Of a stretch of 64,000 nt of DNA, positions 54,857-63,447 are shown piece by piece (position 1 is the first letter of the stretch; each line of letters begins with the position of its first letter). A model generated the notes under the pieces. That model did not search any database and had not been told where the DNA came from. It was given only the letters and a program-made list of their open reading frames with translations. The stretch is taken from contig CATOSB010000004.1 in NCBI GenBank assembly GCA_951812305.1, positions 1,031,291 through 1,095,290 on the forward strand, given 5' to 3'. This stretch comes from an uncultured Paracoccaceae bacterium (GTDB lineage Bacteria; Pseudomonadota; Alphaproteobacteria; Rhodobacterales; Rhodobacteraceae). The translations under genes were made by a program, and so were the position numbers.

Positions 54857-55731
54857 TGGCCGTCACTGACATCCGCCCCTCCAGCGAAACGCTGTTGTCC
54901 ACGGACACGGCGCGTAAGCCCGCCAATATGGGCCAGATCATCCGCTGGACGCTGCTGTTTCTGGGCGGCGTCGCGATGATCATGCCGATTGTCTACATGA
55001 TCTCGACCTCGCTGAAGTGGCCGCATGAGGTCTATCATGTGAACCTCTGGCCCAAGGAACCGACGGTCGAAAACTATACCTATGTGCTCGAAGACGGCCG
55101 GTTCTATGGCTGGATGATCAACTCCACGATCATCGCGATGATCACCACGATTTGTAATCTGCTTTTCGACAGTCTGGTGGGCTATGCCCTGTGCAAATTC
55201 ACCTTCCCCGGCCGCTACATCATCTTTATCGCGATCCTTTCGACCCTGATGATCCCCACGGAAATGCTGGTAATCCCCTGGTATTTGATGAGTCAGCAAT
55301 TCGGGTGGCTCGATAGCTATTGGGGCATCATGTTCCCCGGCCTGATGACGGCATTTGGGACCTTCCTGATGAAGCAGTTCTTCGAAACCGTGCCGGATGA
55401 CTTCATCGAAGCCGCTCGGATTGACGGTCTTAATGAACTGCAAATCTGGTGGACCGTGGCGATGCCGCTGGTGAAACCAGCACTGGCCGCCCTGGCAATC
55501 TTCGTATTCTTGGGCAACTGGACCGCGTTCATCTGGCCCCTGATCGTCACCAACTCTGTCGAGATGTACACGCTGCCCGTGGGTCTGGCGAGCTTCGGCG
55601 ACGAGGCCGACGTGCAATGGGAGTTGATCATGACCGGTGCCGCGATCTCGACCATCCCGACGCTGATCTTCTTCCTGATCTTCCAACGGTTCATCATTCG
55701 CGGCGTCGTCATGGCGGGGCTCAAGGGATGA
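54856..55731 (+). CDS. Sugar ABC transporter permease, MalG/UgpE type
   Basis: 291 aa, six membrane segments (MALG-type start IIRWTLLFLGGVAMIMPIVY). EAA loop DDFIEAARIDGLNELQIWWT followed by VAMPLVKPA. It couples with the preceding permease; end FQRFIIRGVVMAGLKG is typical. It is 65 bp from the lyase gene. Confidence 0.92.
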   Translation: MAVTDIRPSSETLLSTDTARKPANMGQIIRWTLLFLGGVAMIMPIVYMISTSLKWPHEVYHVNLWPKEPTVENYTYVLEDGRFYGWMINSTIIAMITTICNLLFDSLVGYALCKFTFPGRYIIFIAILSTLMIPTEMLVIPWYLMSQQFGWLDSYWGIMFPGLMTAFGTFLMKQFFETVPDDFIEAARIDGLNELQIWWTVAMPLVKPALAALAIFVFLGNWTAFIWPLIVTNSVEMYTLPVGLASFGDEADVQWELIMTGAAISTIPTLIFFLIFQRFIIRGVVMAGLKG

Positions 55732-55796
55732 TGAGGTCTGACTCTCTTTCCCGGCCGCAAGGCCGGATCCTATGCGCTTGGCAATGGGTTGGGATC

Positions 55797-57281
55797 ATGA
55801 CCGACCACTCGACATTCCCTGATCCAACCTATCGAAACACCGTGCTTGCGCCGCTGTTTGAGGGCGTCAAAACCCACTATGCGCGGCATATGATGGCGAT
55901 CCACAAGGCGCATCTTGTGATGCTTGCCGAGACGGGCGTGGTCGCGCCCGATGAGGCGCGCCAGATCGCAAATGCGTTGGCAGAAATCGAGGCCGACACC
56001 GATATCGACGCGCTGACATACACAGGCGAGCATGAGGATTTCTTCTTCTTGGTCGAGGCGGAACTGAAACAACGTCTCGGCGACCTCGGCGGGGCGCTCC
56101 ATACCGCGCGCAGTCGCAATGACATCGACCACACGCTGTTCAAAATGGCGCTGCGCGACCGCGCGACGGCCACTTTGGAAGCCCTAACAACCCTGACCCA
56201 CGCTCTGATCGCCAAAGCCGAAACCGAACGCGACACGCTGATCGTCGCCTATACCCACGGCCAGCCCGCGCAGCCGTCCACCTTTGGCCACTACCTTGGC
56301 GCGGTGATCGAGGTTCTGATTGGCGACACCAAACGTCTGGCCGACGCCGCGCAGACCCTTAACCAATGCCCCATGGGCGCGGCGGCCATAACCACCAGCG
56401 GGTTTCCTATCGACCGCCAGCGCGTCGCCGATCTGCTTGGCTTTGCCGAACCGAAACTCAACAGCTATGGCTGCATCGCGTCGGTCGACTACATCACCGG
56501 CCTCTATTCCGCGCTGAAACTGGTCTTCCTGCATCTGGGCCGGGTGGTGCAAGACCTCGCCTTCTGGTCCGCTTTCGAGGTCGGCCAGCTGCGCGTGCCC
56601 AACAGCCTCGTCCAGATCAGTTCGATCATGCCGCAGAAACGCAACCCTGTCCCAATCGAGCACATGCGCCACCTTGCCAGTGCCGCGATGGGCCATTGCG
56701 ACACGATCATCACCACCATGCACAACACGCCCTTCACCGACATGAACGACAGCGAGGGCGAGGTGCAGCAGGCCGGATACGCGGCCTTCGAGGTCGGCGC
56801 ACGCATGCTGGCCCTGTTCACCGCCTTCCTTCCTGCCTGTCAGATCAACGCCGCCGCCGTTCAGCGAAACAGCGACGCCGCCTGCATCACCATCACAGAG
56901 CTTGCCGATACGCTCGTCCGATCCGAAGACCTGACATTCCGACACGCCCACGAAATCGCGGCTGCAACCGCCCGCGCCGTGATCGCCCGCGGGGTGGGGT
57001 TGGCAGAGGGCTTCACAGATTTCGCCAACGCCTTCGAGAACCAAACCGGACGCGCATCAAAGCTGACCGACCAGACCTTTCGGAGGGTCACATCGCCCGC
57101 CCATTTCATCGCTGTGCGCACCCGCCCCGGCGGGCCGGCTCCCGAGGCGCTCGACGCCGCCTTAGCCGAATATCGAAAAAATACCGACGTAATACCGACG
57201 CAATACCGACGTGATACCGACAGGCAAATCCGGGCCAAATCGACGCTGAACGACGCCTTTGCCAAGCTGATGGAGCGCTGA
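55797..57281 (+). CDS. Argininosuccinate-lyase-family enzyme
   Basis: 494 aa of the fumarase/aspartase superfamily. It has ASL-type GALHTARSRNDIDHTLFKMA, TYGQPAQPST-like THGQPAQPSTFGHYL, and the signature loop SSIMPQKRNPVPIEH carrying the catalytic Ser. The usual GSSxMPxKxN is close. Being inside a sugar ABC operon, it probably cleaves an aspartate- or fumarate-yielding C-N bond in a transported compound rather than serving arginine synthesis. Close to the C-terminus an in-frame 11-bp-period repeat encodes NTDVIPTQYRRDTDRQ. ATG 55797 is chosen; the frame upstream overlaps the permease. Confidence 0.87.
   Translation: MTDHSTFPDPTYRNTVLAPLFEGVKTHYARHMMAIHKAHLVMLAETGVVAPDEARQIANALAEIEADTDIDALTYTGEHEDFFFLVEAELKQRLGDLGGALHTARSRNDIDHTLFKMALRDRATATLEALTTLTHALIAKAETERDTLIVAYTHGQPAQPSTFGHYLGAVIEVLIGDTKRLADAAQTLNQCPMGAAAITTSGFPIDRQRVADLLGFAEPKLNSYGCIASVDYITGLYSALKLVFLHLGRVVQDLAFWSAFEVGQLRVPNSLVQISSIMPQKRNPVPIEHMRHLASAAMGHCDTIITTMHNTPFTDMNDSEGEVQQAGYAAFEVGARMLALFTAFLPACQINAAAVQRNSDAACITITELADTLVRSEDLTFRHAHEIAAATARAVIARGVGLAEGFTDFANAFENQTGRASKLTDQTFRRVTSPAHFIAVRTRPGGPAPEALDAALAEYRKNTDVIPTQYRRDTDRQIRAKSTLNDAFAKLMER
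57181..57224 (+). repeat. 11-bp-period repeat inside the lyase gene, copy B
   Basis: Four units ATACCGACGTA, ATACCGACGCA, ATACCGACGTG and ATACCGACAGG follow an A-run in frame near the 3' end of the coding region. The unit order matches the livF copy at 27770-27813, and this copy is the less diverged. Confidence 0.9.
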
Positions 57282-57284
57282 AAA

Positions 57285-58340
57285 ATGGCCAATGTCCACC
57301 TCCGCCAACTCGCCAAGGCCTTCGGCAAAACCAAGGTGCTGCATGACATCGATCTGGACATTGCAGACGGCGAATTTGTCGTGCTGGTCGGCCCGTCGGG
57401 CTGCGGAAAATCCACAACTCTCAGGATCATAGCGGGCCTGGAAGAGGCCACATCAGGAGAGGTCGAAATCGCCGGGCGCGTGGTTAACAATCTGGAGCCC
57501 AAGGATCGCAATATCGCGATGGTCTTCCAGAACTACGCGATCTATCCGCATATGACGGTGCGCAAGAACATCGGCTTTGGCCTGCGGACATCCAACATGC
57601 CCCGCGCCGATAAAACCAAACGATTGGAAGAGGTTGCCGAACTTCTTGGCATGACGGAATACCTCGACCGCAAGCCCGCGGCCTTGTCAGGCGGTCAACG
57701 CCAGCGGGTCGCCATCGGGCGCGCCATGGTCCGCGATCCGGCCGTGTTTCTGTTTGACGAACCCTTGTCAAACCTCGATGCCCAGCTACGCACTCAGATG
57801 CGGCTCGAAATCAAAAAACTGCACCAACGTGTTGGCAACACGATCATATTTGTCACTCATGATCAGGTCGAAGCGATGACTATGGCCGACCGGATCGTCA
57901 TCATGAAGGACGGTGTGATCCAGCAGATCGGCACCCCATCAGAGGTCTATCACAACCCCGCCAACACCTTCGTCGCCAGTTTCATCGGCGCGCCGTCCAT
58001 GAATATGCTCACCGCTGAAGTCACCGAGTCAGACATCCGCCTCGGACCCGAAGGAGTCGTAGCGCGACCAGAAAGTACCAAGCCGGGTCAAACCGTAACG
58101 GTGGGCGTTCGCCCCGACGACCTGACCGTTGGGGATGGCAACCTCATTTTCGCGGGTCAAGTAACGGTGCTGGAACCGCTCGGGTCAGAAACACTGGTTT
58201 ACGTCGCCCACGGCGAGCAGGAAGTCATCGCAAAGGCGCCCGGCAAAAGACCGCCACTGATCGGCGAGACGGTAAATTTGGTCGCTGATCCCGAGGCTCT
58301 ACATGTGTTCGACGCCGCCACCGGCATCGCTTTGACGTGA
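57285..58340 (+). CDS. Sugar ABC transporter ATPase, UgpC/MalK type
   Basis: 351 aa. Walker A GPSGCGKSTTLRIIAG, Q-loop MVFQNYAIYPHMTV, signature ALSGGQRQRVAIGRAM, Walker B VFLFDEPLSNLDAQL, switch FVTHDQVEAMTM. The C-terminal TOBE region (residues 240-350) includes VTVGVRPDDLTV. It starts three bases after the lyase stop and completes the transporter. Confidence 0.94.
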   Translation: MANVHLRQLAKAFGKTKVLHDIDLDIADGEFVVLVGPSGCGKSTTLRIIAGLEEATSGEVEIAGRVVNNLEPKDRNIAMVFQNYAIYPHMTVRKNIGFGLRTSNMPRADKTKRLEEVAELLGMTEYLDRKPAALSGGQRQRVAIGRAMVRDPAVFLFDEPLSNLDAQLRTQMRLEIKKLHQRVGNTIIFVTHDQVEAMTMADRIVIMKDGVIQQIGTPSEVYHNPANTFVASFIGAPSMNMLTAEVTESDIRLGPEGVVARPESTKPGQTVTVGVRPDDLTVGDGNLIFAGQVTVLEPLGSETLVYVAHGEQEVIAKAPGKRPPLIGETVNLVADPEALHVFDAATGIALT

Positions 58341-58640
58341 ACGGTCCAAGGTGTCGCATTCACGCGGTATGGCATTCTTCCCGCGAACTCTCATCCAGTT
58401 GGCCCGAATTTCCCGCCGGTGAGGCAGAGACTTTCAACATAAGCCCCAGAATTGGGTGTCAATCCATCGCGGCGTTGGCCAATGAGCGCGGATGCTGATC
58501 TCAGGTCCCAGCGGCAGTGGTTTTCGGTAAAAATGCGTGCTTTCAGTTCCCGCCAGACGGGGTAGTATTACCGCCGGACAGCGCCGATGGAAGTACGAAA
58601 ATCGATGTACACTCCTGCGCCTGAATTGGCCTGATGATTT
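58341..58640. other. Non-coding stretch after the ABC operon
   Basis: I see no gene. GCGTTGGCCAATGAGCGCGGATGCTG near 58470 looks like decayed intergenic DNA. The left end of IS630c should lie at the right border (GAATCACTTTG near 58651). Confidence 0.4.
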
Positions 58641-59706
58641 TGATGCCTGTGAATCACTTTGCCGCATGGTCACAGGTACGGGGGTTTCTATTTCGAGGGT
58701 ATGAGCAAGCGAGACAAAACAGTCACCTTATCCGACGAGCAGCGCATAGCGCTTGAAGCGCTTTGCCGCCGCCGCAAAGTTGAGGCCCTTGTTTGGAAAC
58801 GTGCGCGTGCGTTTCTTCTTCTGGACACAGGAGAAGACGCCGGAACGGTTTGCCGGATTTTGGATATCGGTCCAACGGTTCTGACGGAATGGCAGTTCGC
58901 GTTTGCCGGAGCGGGGTTGTCATTTTTTGGCTTGAAGGGCTACAGCCAGCGACAGGGGCATCTATCGGTGGAGCAGGAACGGGCTTTGAAAGCGCATTTC
59001 ACCGAACATCCGGCACAGAACGTAGATGAGGTCTGTGCCTATGTTCTGGCCGAGTGCGACCAGAGCTACAGCCCCTCGGGAGCCGCCAGGCTGATGCGCC
59101 GCCTGGGGTTTGTGTATAGGAAACCACAATTGCTGCCTGCACAGGCCGATGAAGCCAAACAGGCTGCGTTTATTGCCCAATATGAGGCCATGATGAACGG
59201 GTTGGCCGCAGATGAGATGGTTGTCTTTTCGGACGCTGTTCACCCCGAGCATCAGAGCCGCCCCGCCCATGGCTGGTTCCCAAAGGGACAAAAGACGGCC
59301 CTGAAGGCGACATCCGGGCGCAAACGGCTCAATATTCAGGGAGCGCTTGACCTTGAGACCTTCCAGTTCACCTTTGTAGAAGGCGAAAAGATCAATGCCC
59401 GGACAACCCAACAAATGCTGGAAAAGTTGGAGCGCAACAACCCAACCATGACGACCATCCATGTCTTTGTCGACAATGCCCGCTATCATCATGCCAGGAT
59501 ACTTCAGCCATGGCTCAACAGCCCGGAACGCCGGGTGAAGTTGCATTTCCTGCCAGCATATGCCCCGCATCTCAACCCAATCGAGCGCCTTTGGGGCGTC
59601 ATGCACGATTGGGTCACACACAATCGCCACTATGCAACGTTCAACCAGTTCACAGAGGCTATTTTCAATTTCTTCCGTACGACACTGCCAGAAAAATGGC
59701 CTGATA

Positions 59707-60871
59707 CCAAGGGTTATTCAATCTGACCGACTTTCGCCCAGTTGCGGCTTGCGATGGATGTGATGGTTTGCGGTCTTGCGATGAGGTTGTTCCAGGCCTC
59801 GCACCCCGCGTCGAGAATCGCGTCATATGTGTCGAACGTCCGGTTTGCGAGCCATGTCTGGCGGAGATATTGCCAAATGTTTTCGGTTGGATTCAGCTCT
59901 GGTGATTTGGGCGGCAGAAACATGAGCGACAGGTTTTGCGGGATTTCCAGAGCGGATGTCGTGTGCCAGCCGGCTTGGTCCATGAGGATGACGGCGTGGG
60001 CGCCATCGGAGACAATTTTGCTGATTTCTTCCAGGTGGCGCTGCATCGCATAGGTGTCGGCTGCTGGCATCATGATCGCCGCGCCGGTGCCGCGTTCGGG
60101 GCAGATGGCGCCAAAAAGATACGCATTTTGGTAACGCTGATCGGCGGGCTGGCGGGGCCGTGTGCCCTTGCGTGCCCACTGGCGGACGCGGGTGTTCTTC
60201 TGACCGAGACGCATCTCGTCCTGGAACCAGATTTCGACGGGTTTGTCCGGCGGCACCCCCTGAAGCGTCTCCTTCAGATTGTCGCCGAAGTTTTTTTGAA
60301 ATCCTCAATGACCTGCACGTCCTGCCCCGGGTGCTGAGGGCGTGCGCTGATGTGGGAAAAGCCCAGATTGTGCAGAATCTGCCCCACATGGCGCTCGTGA
60401 TAGTCGACGCCAAAACGCGCCTTGATCACATTCTTCAAATCGACCCGCCGCCAGCGGACGACACCGTCCTTTTCAGGATCAGGACCGGTCTCGACAAGAG
60501 CCGCCAGTTCATCCAGTTGCGCATTGTCAAGGCGGGATCGCGAGCCTCCTCGCTGCCGATCCAGCAGCCCCGCTGGACCATCAGCGTTGAAACGGAGCAC
60601 CCAGTCCCTGAGCGTTTGCCGGTCCATCCCGCCAATGCGGGCCGCAGCCCCACGCGACATGCCATCGGCGATAGCGGCAAGCGACAAAAGCCGTCGGCTC
60701 TGCCGGGCATCAGAACTCTCTGCGGCAAGCTTGCGCAGATCATTGGCGGTAAAATCGGCTCGCATCGGTATCCTGGCTGGCATCGGTGGTCTCCTTTGCC
60801 AATCTTGAATCACCTCAGCACCTCAGGCGGTACCCAAAATCCATAGCTGAGTCATTTTGAAGCACCCTTGG
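59707..60871 (-). mobile_element. IS630-family element, IS630a copy 3
   Basis: 1165 bp, TA at 59705-59706 and 60872-60873, inserted in the IS630c transposase gene. Same ends as copies 1 and 2. Confidence 0.95.
59714..60783 (-). CDS. IS630a transposase (copy 3), made by -1 frameshift
   Basis: First frame 60783-60274, slip site at the T7 of the plus strand (60291-60297), second frame to 59714. Sequence as in copy 2, with both DDE halves intact. Confidence 0.9.
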
Positions 60872-60940
60872 TATGAGTTCCGCGACACCGTCACCGACAA
60901 CTTCCGCGTTGTATCGCTCAAGGAATACAAAGTGATATAG

Positions 60941-61104
60941 ATACCCACGGGCTTACACCCGTGGTTCTTTCAAAGGTCAAGCTCCGCTTGTCCATTATCT
61001 TCTCGGCCCTGCCATCGGACGTAATTCCGTATCGTTTGCTCGTCGACCCCAACGGTGGACACAAAAAATCCTTTGTAAACGCTGTGGGACGATTTTCGCA
61101 GCCG
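60941..61104 (-). mobile_element. Relic of an IS200-type element (right-end hairpin and TnpA C-terminus)
   Basis: Reverse-strand 61104-60970 reads SSHSVYKGFFVSTVGVDEQT, then IRNYVRWQGREDNGQAELDL and stop, the normal C-terminus of an IS200/IS605 TnpA. Its stop is followed by a hairpin CCACGGG / CCCGTGG with loop TGTAAG (60944-60963). A hairpin with the same loop ends the neighbouring complete element, so this is the tail of a second element of similar type. Confidence 0.75.
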
Positions 61105-61139
61105 CATTCTGCAGACGATAGCCCGAAGACAATGGAAGG

Positions 61140-61690
61140 GCTATCATCCCCGCGCTTACACGCGGGGAGTTCCCGCTGGATTAAAATCATCATCGGGCTC
61201 GGGTGGCGTCTGGTTCTTGATGTATTCCAACCACACCTCGTCTGTCACGTTGCCGCTGCTGGCAACCCGGTAACCGCGGGCCCACAGGTGTTGCCCCCAA
61301 TATCTTTTGCGCAATATCCCGAACTCGCTCAGCAGCTTGTGCGAACTGCGCCCTTTCAGATATTGCTCCGCACGGCTGACCGACAGGTTCGGCGGGGTCG
61401 ACACCGGCATATGCTCGTGGTCACGGTTGATTGATCCGGCATGCACAACCATCCCATGCGCCCGCGCCGTCTCGCGCAGCAACTCACGGCAGCGGTTGCC
61501 GACATCGCCGCCCAACACCTGGTAGCGGTACTTCGTCACCCACACCAAGTGGTATTTGCAGTCCCAAACCGTATGGCTGCCACGCTTGTACGAATCCATA
61601 ATCAGGCATCTTAACGCAAATGCCGCGATCCCGTCCGGCTAAAGCCGTGGGGTTTACAGATCCCCTATCGGGGACTCTAACCCGGAAAAC
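61140..61690 (-). mobile_element. IS200-type element with end hairpins
   Basis: Approximate limits. The TnpA gene is followed on its strand by a hairpin CCCGCG / CGCGGG with loop TGTAAG (about 61148-61169), the expected right end. Upstream of the gene is a hairpin CGGCTTTAGCCGG (about 61637-61650), the expected left end. There are no inverted repeats and no duplications, as usual for Y1-transposase elements. No TnpB gene is present. Confidence 0.75.
61156..61599 (-). CDS. tnpA: IS200-family Y1 transposase TnpA
   Basis: 147 aa with the family start YKRGSHTVWDCKYHLVWVTK, the HUH motif in NRDHEHMPV (H-E-H), LKGRSSHKLLSEFGILRKRY and the C-terminal VTDEVWLEYIKNQ carrying the nucleophile Tyr. It cuts and rejoins single-stranded DNA at the end hairpins. 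The start ATG 61599 gives MDSYKRGS. The last residues (TPPEPDDDFNPAGTPRV) run into the right-end hairpin, as is common. Confidence 0.92.
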   Translation of the reverse strand: MDSYKRGSHTVWDCKYHLVWVTKYRYQVLGGDVGNRCRELLRETARAHGMVVHAGSINRDHEHMPVSTPPNLSVSRAEQYLKGRSSHKLLSEFGILRKRYWGQHLWARGYRVASSGNVTDEVWLEYIKNQTPPEPDDDFNPAGTPRV

Positions 61691-61808
61691 ATCAGGCCAA
61701 TTCAGGCGCACGGGTATAAATCAATTTCATATCGGCGAGTTGGCTGTTTTGGCAGCGCCCCAGAAATGCCAGCCACAGCACGCGAGGTAAGTAAATCATC
61801 TTTTTTTC

Positions 61809-63409
61809 GTAACTCCCAAGCACCCTGTCCGATAGGGTTGCGGGGTTTTGTTCCGTCAGAGCCGTGCGATGATCTGAGGTGGTGACAGGGTCAGGATTTC
61901 CAGGATGTTGAACCGGTGTTTTCTGGCCGTCGAGATGACGGACCTGATGTCGGCGAAGACCCGCGCGCCCTCGAGGGTGCGGAAGGTGCCCGAGATTTTC
62001 ATGCGCAGCTTCATCATGCGCAGGTCCTGTTCGGCCTGATTGTTTGTGAATGGGACCGCGAAGTCGGCGATGAATCGCAAAACGTCATCGCGGTAGTCAC
62101 GCAGGCGGAGGAGCAGGTTGTGGCCTGGCCGCCTGGCTTTTCGGCCGCGGGTGCCGGGGCTTTTGGCCAGCGGGGGCTGGCGTTCGTGGAAGGCGAGCCC
62201 CTTGGCGAGGATCGCCATGTATCTGGTGACTATACCCTGGCGAACCAGTTCCGGGAGTTCGGTCTCGCCTTGATCCTGAGCCGCGCATCTGAGCTGATTG
62301 GCGCTATGAAGCACTGCGCTCATCTCCGTCGCCCAAGGCTCTTTTTCGATCTCTTCGATGGCCTTGAGTTCGCGCAAGTGATGCGCCCCGCAGAGGGCGT
62401 GGGCGTCCACTCCGCTCATATGGGCGTAGTAGGGTTTCCAGTGATCATGAATGATCGTCCCGCCGGTCAGGAAGGTTGGAACAGCACCGCGTTTGGCGCT
62501 GATGCGGTAATGGGTGAAGGCGGTATCGCAGATCGTGTGCAGCCAGTGCAGCTTGCCGGCAACACGAAGTCCGGTCTCGTCCAGATGCCGAACGCCGCCT
62601 TCGGCAAGCCGGGCGAGAATGTGTTCAACCACGACACCCATCTTATTTGCCGCGCCGCGCGTCCAGTTGGTCACGCTGGCCGCGCACAAGCTGGTGGCCC
62701 CAAACAGGTCGCGCATAAGCTGGCAGACCCGATCCTCGGGTATCAGCTGCTGAACATTGCAATAGACCGCCACTGCCCGCATGCGCGTGCCATATTGCAC
62801 ATGCGCGGCCACGCCATCGGGAAAGCCAGCCGTCGTCGTGGCTCGACAATGGTCGCAACAATAAACCGCCGCCTGATGCTCGGTGACCTCCAGGCGTGGC
62901 GCAGGCAAGTCGAACACCTGACGCTTCTCGATCCCTTTCACCATCTCCGCCGTCAGGGCGCTCTGACAGGCGCTGCAATGCGTCGCCTCATGCCGTTCGA
63001 CAAAGTCGGGTGTTGACGTCTGGCGCAGGGTGTCGCCCCGGTGGCCAACTTGGCCGCCACTTTTCTTTCCGGATTTGCCACGCAGGCTGCGCGGGGCTGG
63101 CTTCTTCAGGCCATCACTTGAAGGGGGCTTGCTGCTATTGCTGCTGTTCTTGGCCAACTGTCGGCGCAGGTCCGTGATCTCTTCCGCCATGCTCGCCAAC
63201 GCAGCTTCAAGCTCAGCGATCCGACGCAGAGCCGTGGCGAGAAGTTGTTCAAGGGCGGCAACCTGATCCATCCCACCACTGATTCAGAGAAATCAACCCG
63301 GCGCCACAGAATTCAGACAAGAAAGAAAAAAAACACGCGCAAAATGGCAAATTCGACTCACCATAAAACTGACAATAACACTCAAACGTGGGGGGTGCTT
63401 GGGAGTTAC
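61809..63409 (-). mobile_element. IS66-family element, copy 6
   Basis: 1601 bp with 8-bp duplication TTTTTTTC (61801-61808 and 63410-63417), that is, inserted in a T-run. Confidence 0.95.
61856..63271 (-). CDS. IS66-family transposase (copy 6)
   Basis: Intact 471-aa IS66 transposase, same protein as copies 3 and 5. Confidence 0.94.
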   Translation of the reverse strand: MDQVAALEQLLATALRRIAELEAALASMAEEITDLRRQLAKNSSNSSKPPSSDGLKKPAPRSLRGKSGKKSGGQVGHRGDTLRQTSTPDFVERHEATHCSACQSALTAEMVKGIEKRQVFDLPAPRLEVTEHQAAVYCCDHCRATTTAGFPDGVAAHVQYGTRMRAVAVYCNVQQLIPEDRVCQLMRDLFGATSLCAASVTNWTRGAANKMGVVVEHILARLAEGGVRHLDETGLRVAGKLHWLHTICDTAFTHYRISAKRGAVPTFLTGGTIIHDHWKPYYAHMSGVDAHALCGAHHLRELKAIEEIEKEPWATEMSAVLHSANQLRCAAQDQGETELPELVRQGIVTRYMAILAKGLAFHERQPPLAKSPGTRGRKARRPGHNLLLRLRDYRDDVLRFIADFAVPFTNNQAEQDLRMMKLRMKISGTFRTLEGARVFADIRSVISTARKHRFNILEILTLSPPQIIARL

Positions 63410-63447
63410 TTTTTTTCTTCGAATTGCAAAAACTTCTGCAACGCTAT

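Larger units (their letters stand above)
58701..60940 (+). pseudogene. IS630-family transposase of a third type (IS630c), frameshifted and split by IS630a copy 3
   Basis: 58701-59706 encodes MSKRDKTVTLSDEQRIALEA, VVFSDAVHPEHQ, TIHVFVDNARYHHARIL and YAPHLNPIERLWGVMHDW, the catalytic regions. IS630a copy 3 is inserted near the C-terminus after EKWPD. After it (60875-60940) EFRDTVTDNFRVVSLKEYKV and stop is the normal end, but it is out of frame by the extra bases GATAT even when the IS is removed, so it was already frameshifted or carries an excision scar. ATCACTTTG near 58651 and CAAAGTGAT near 60929 may be the element's ends. Confidence 0.8.
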
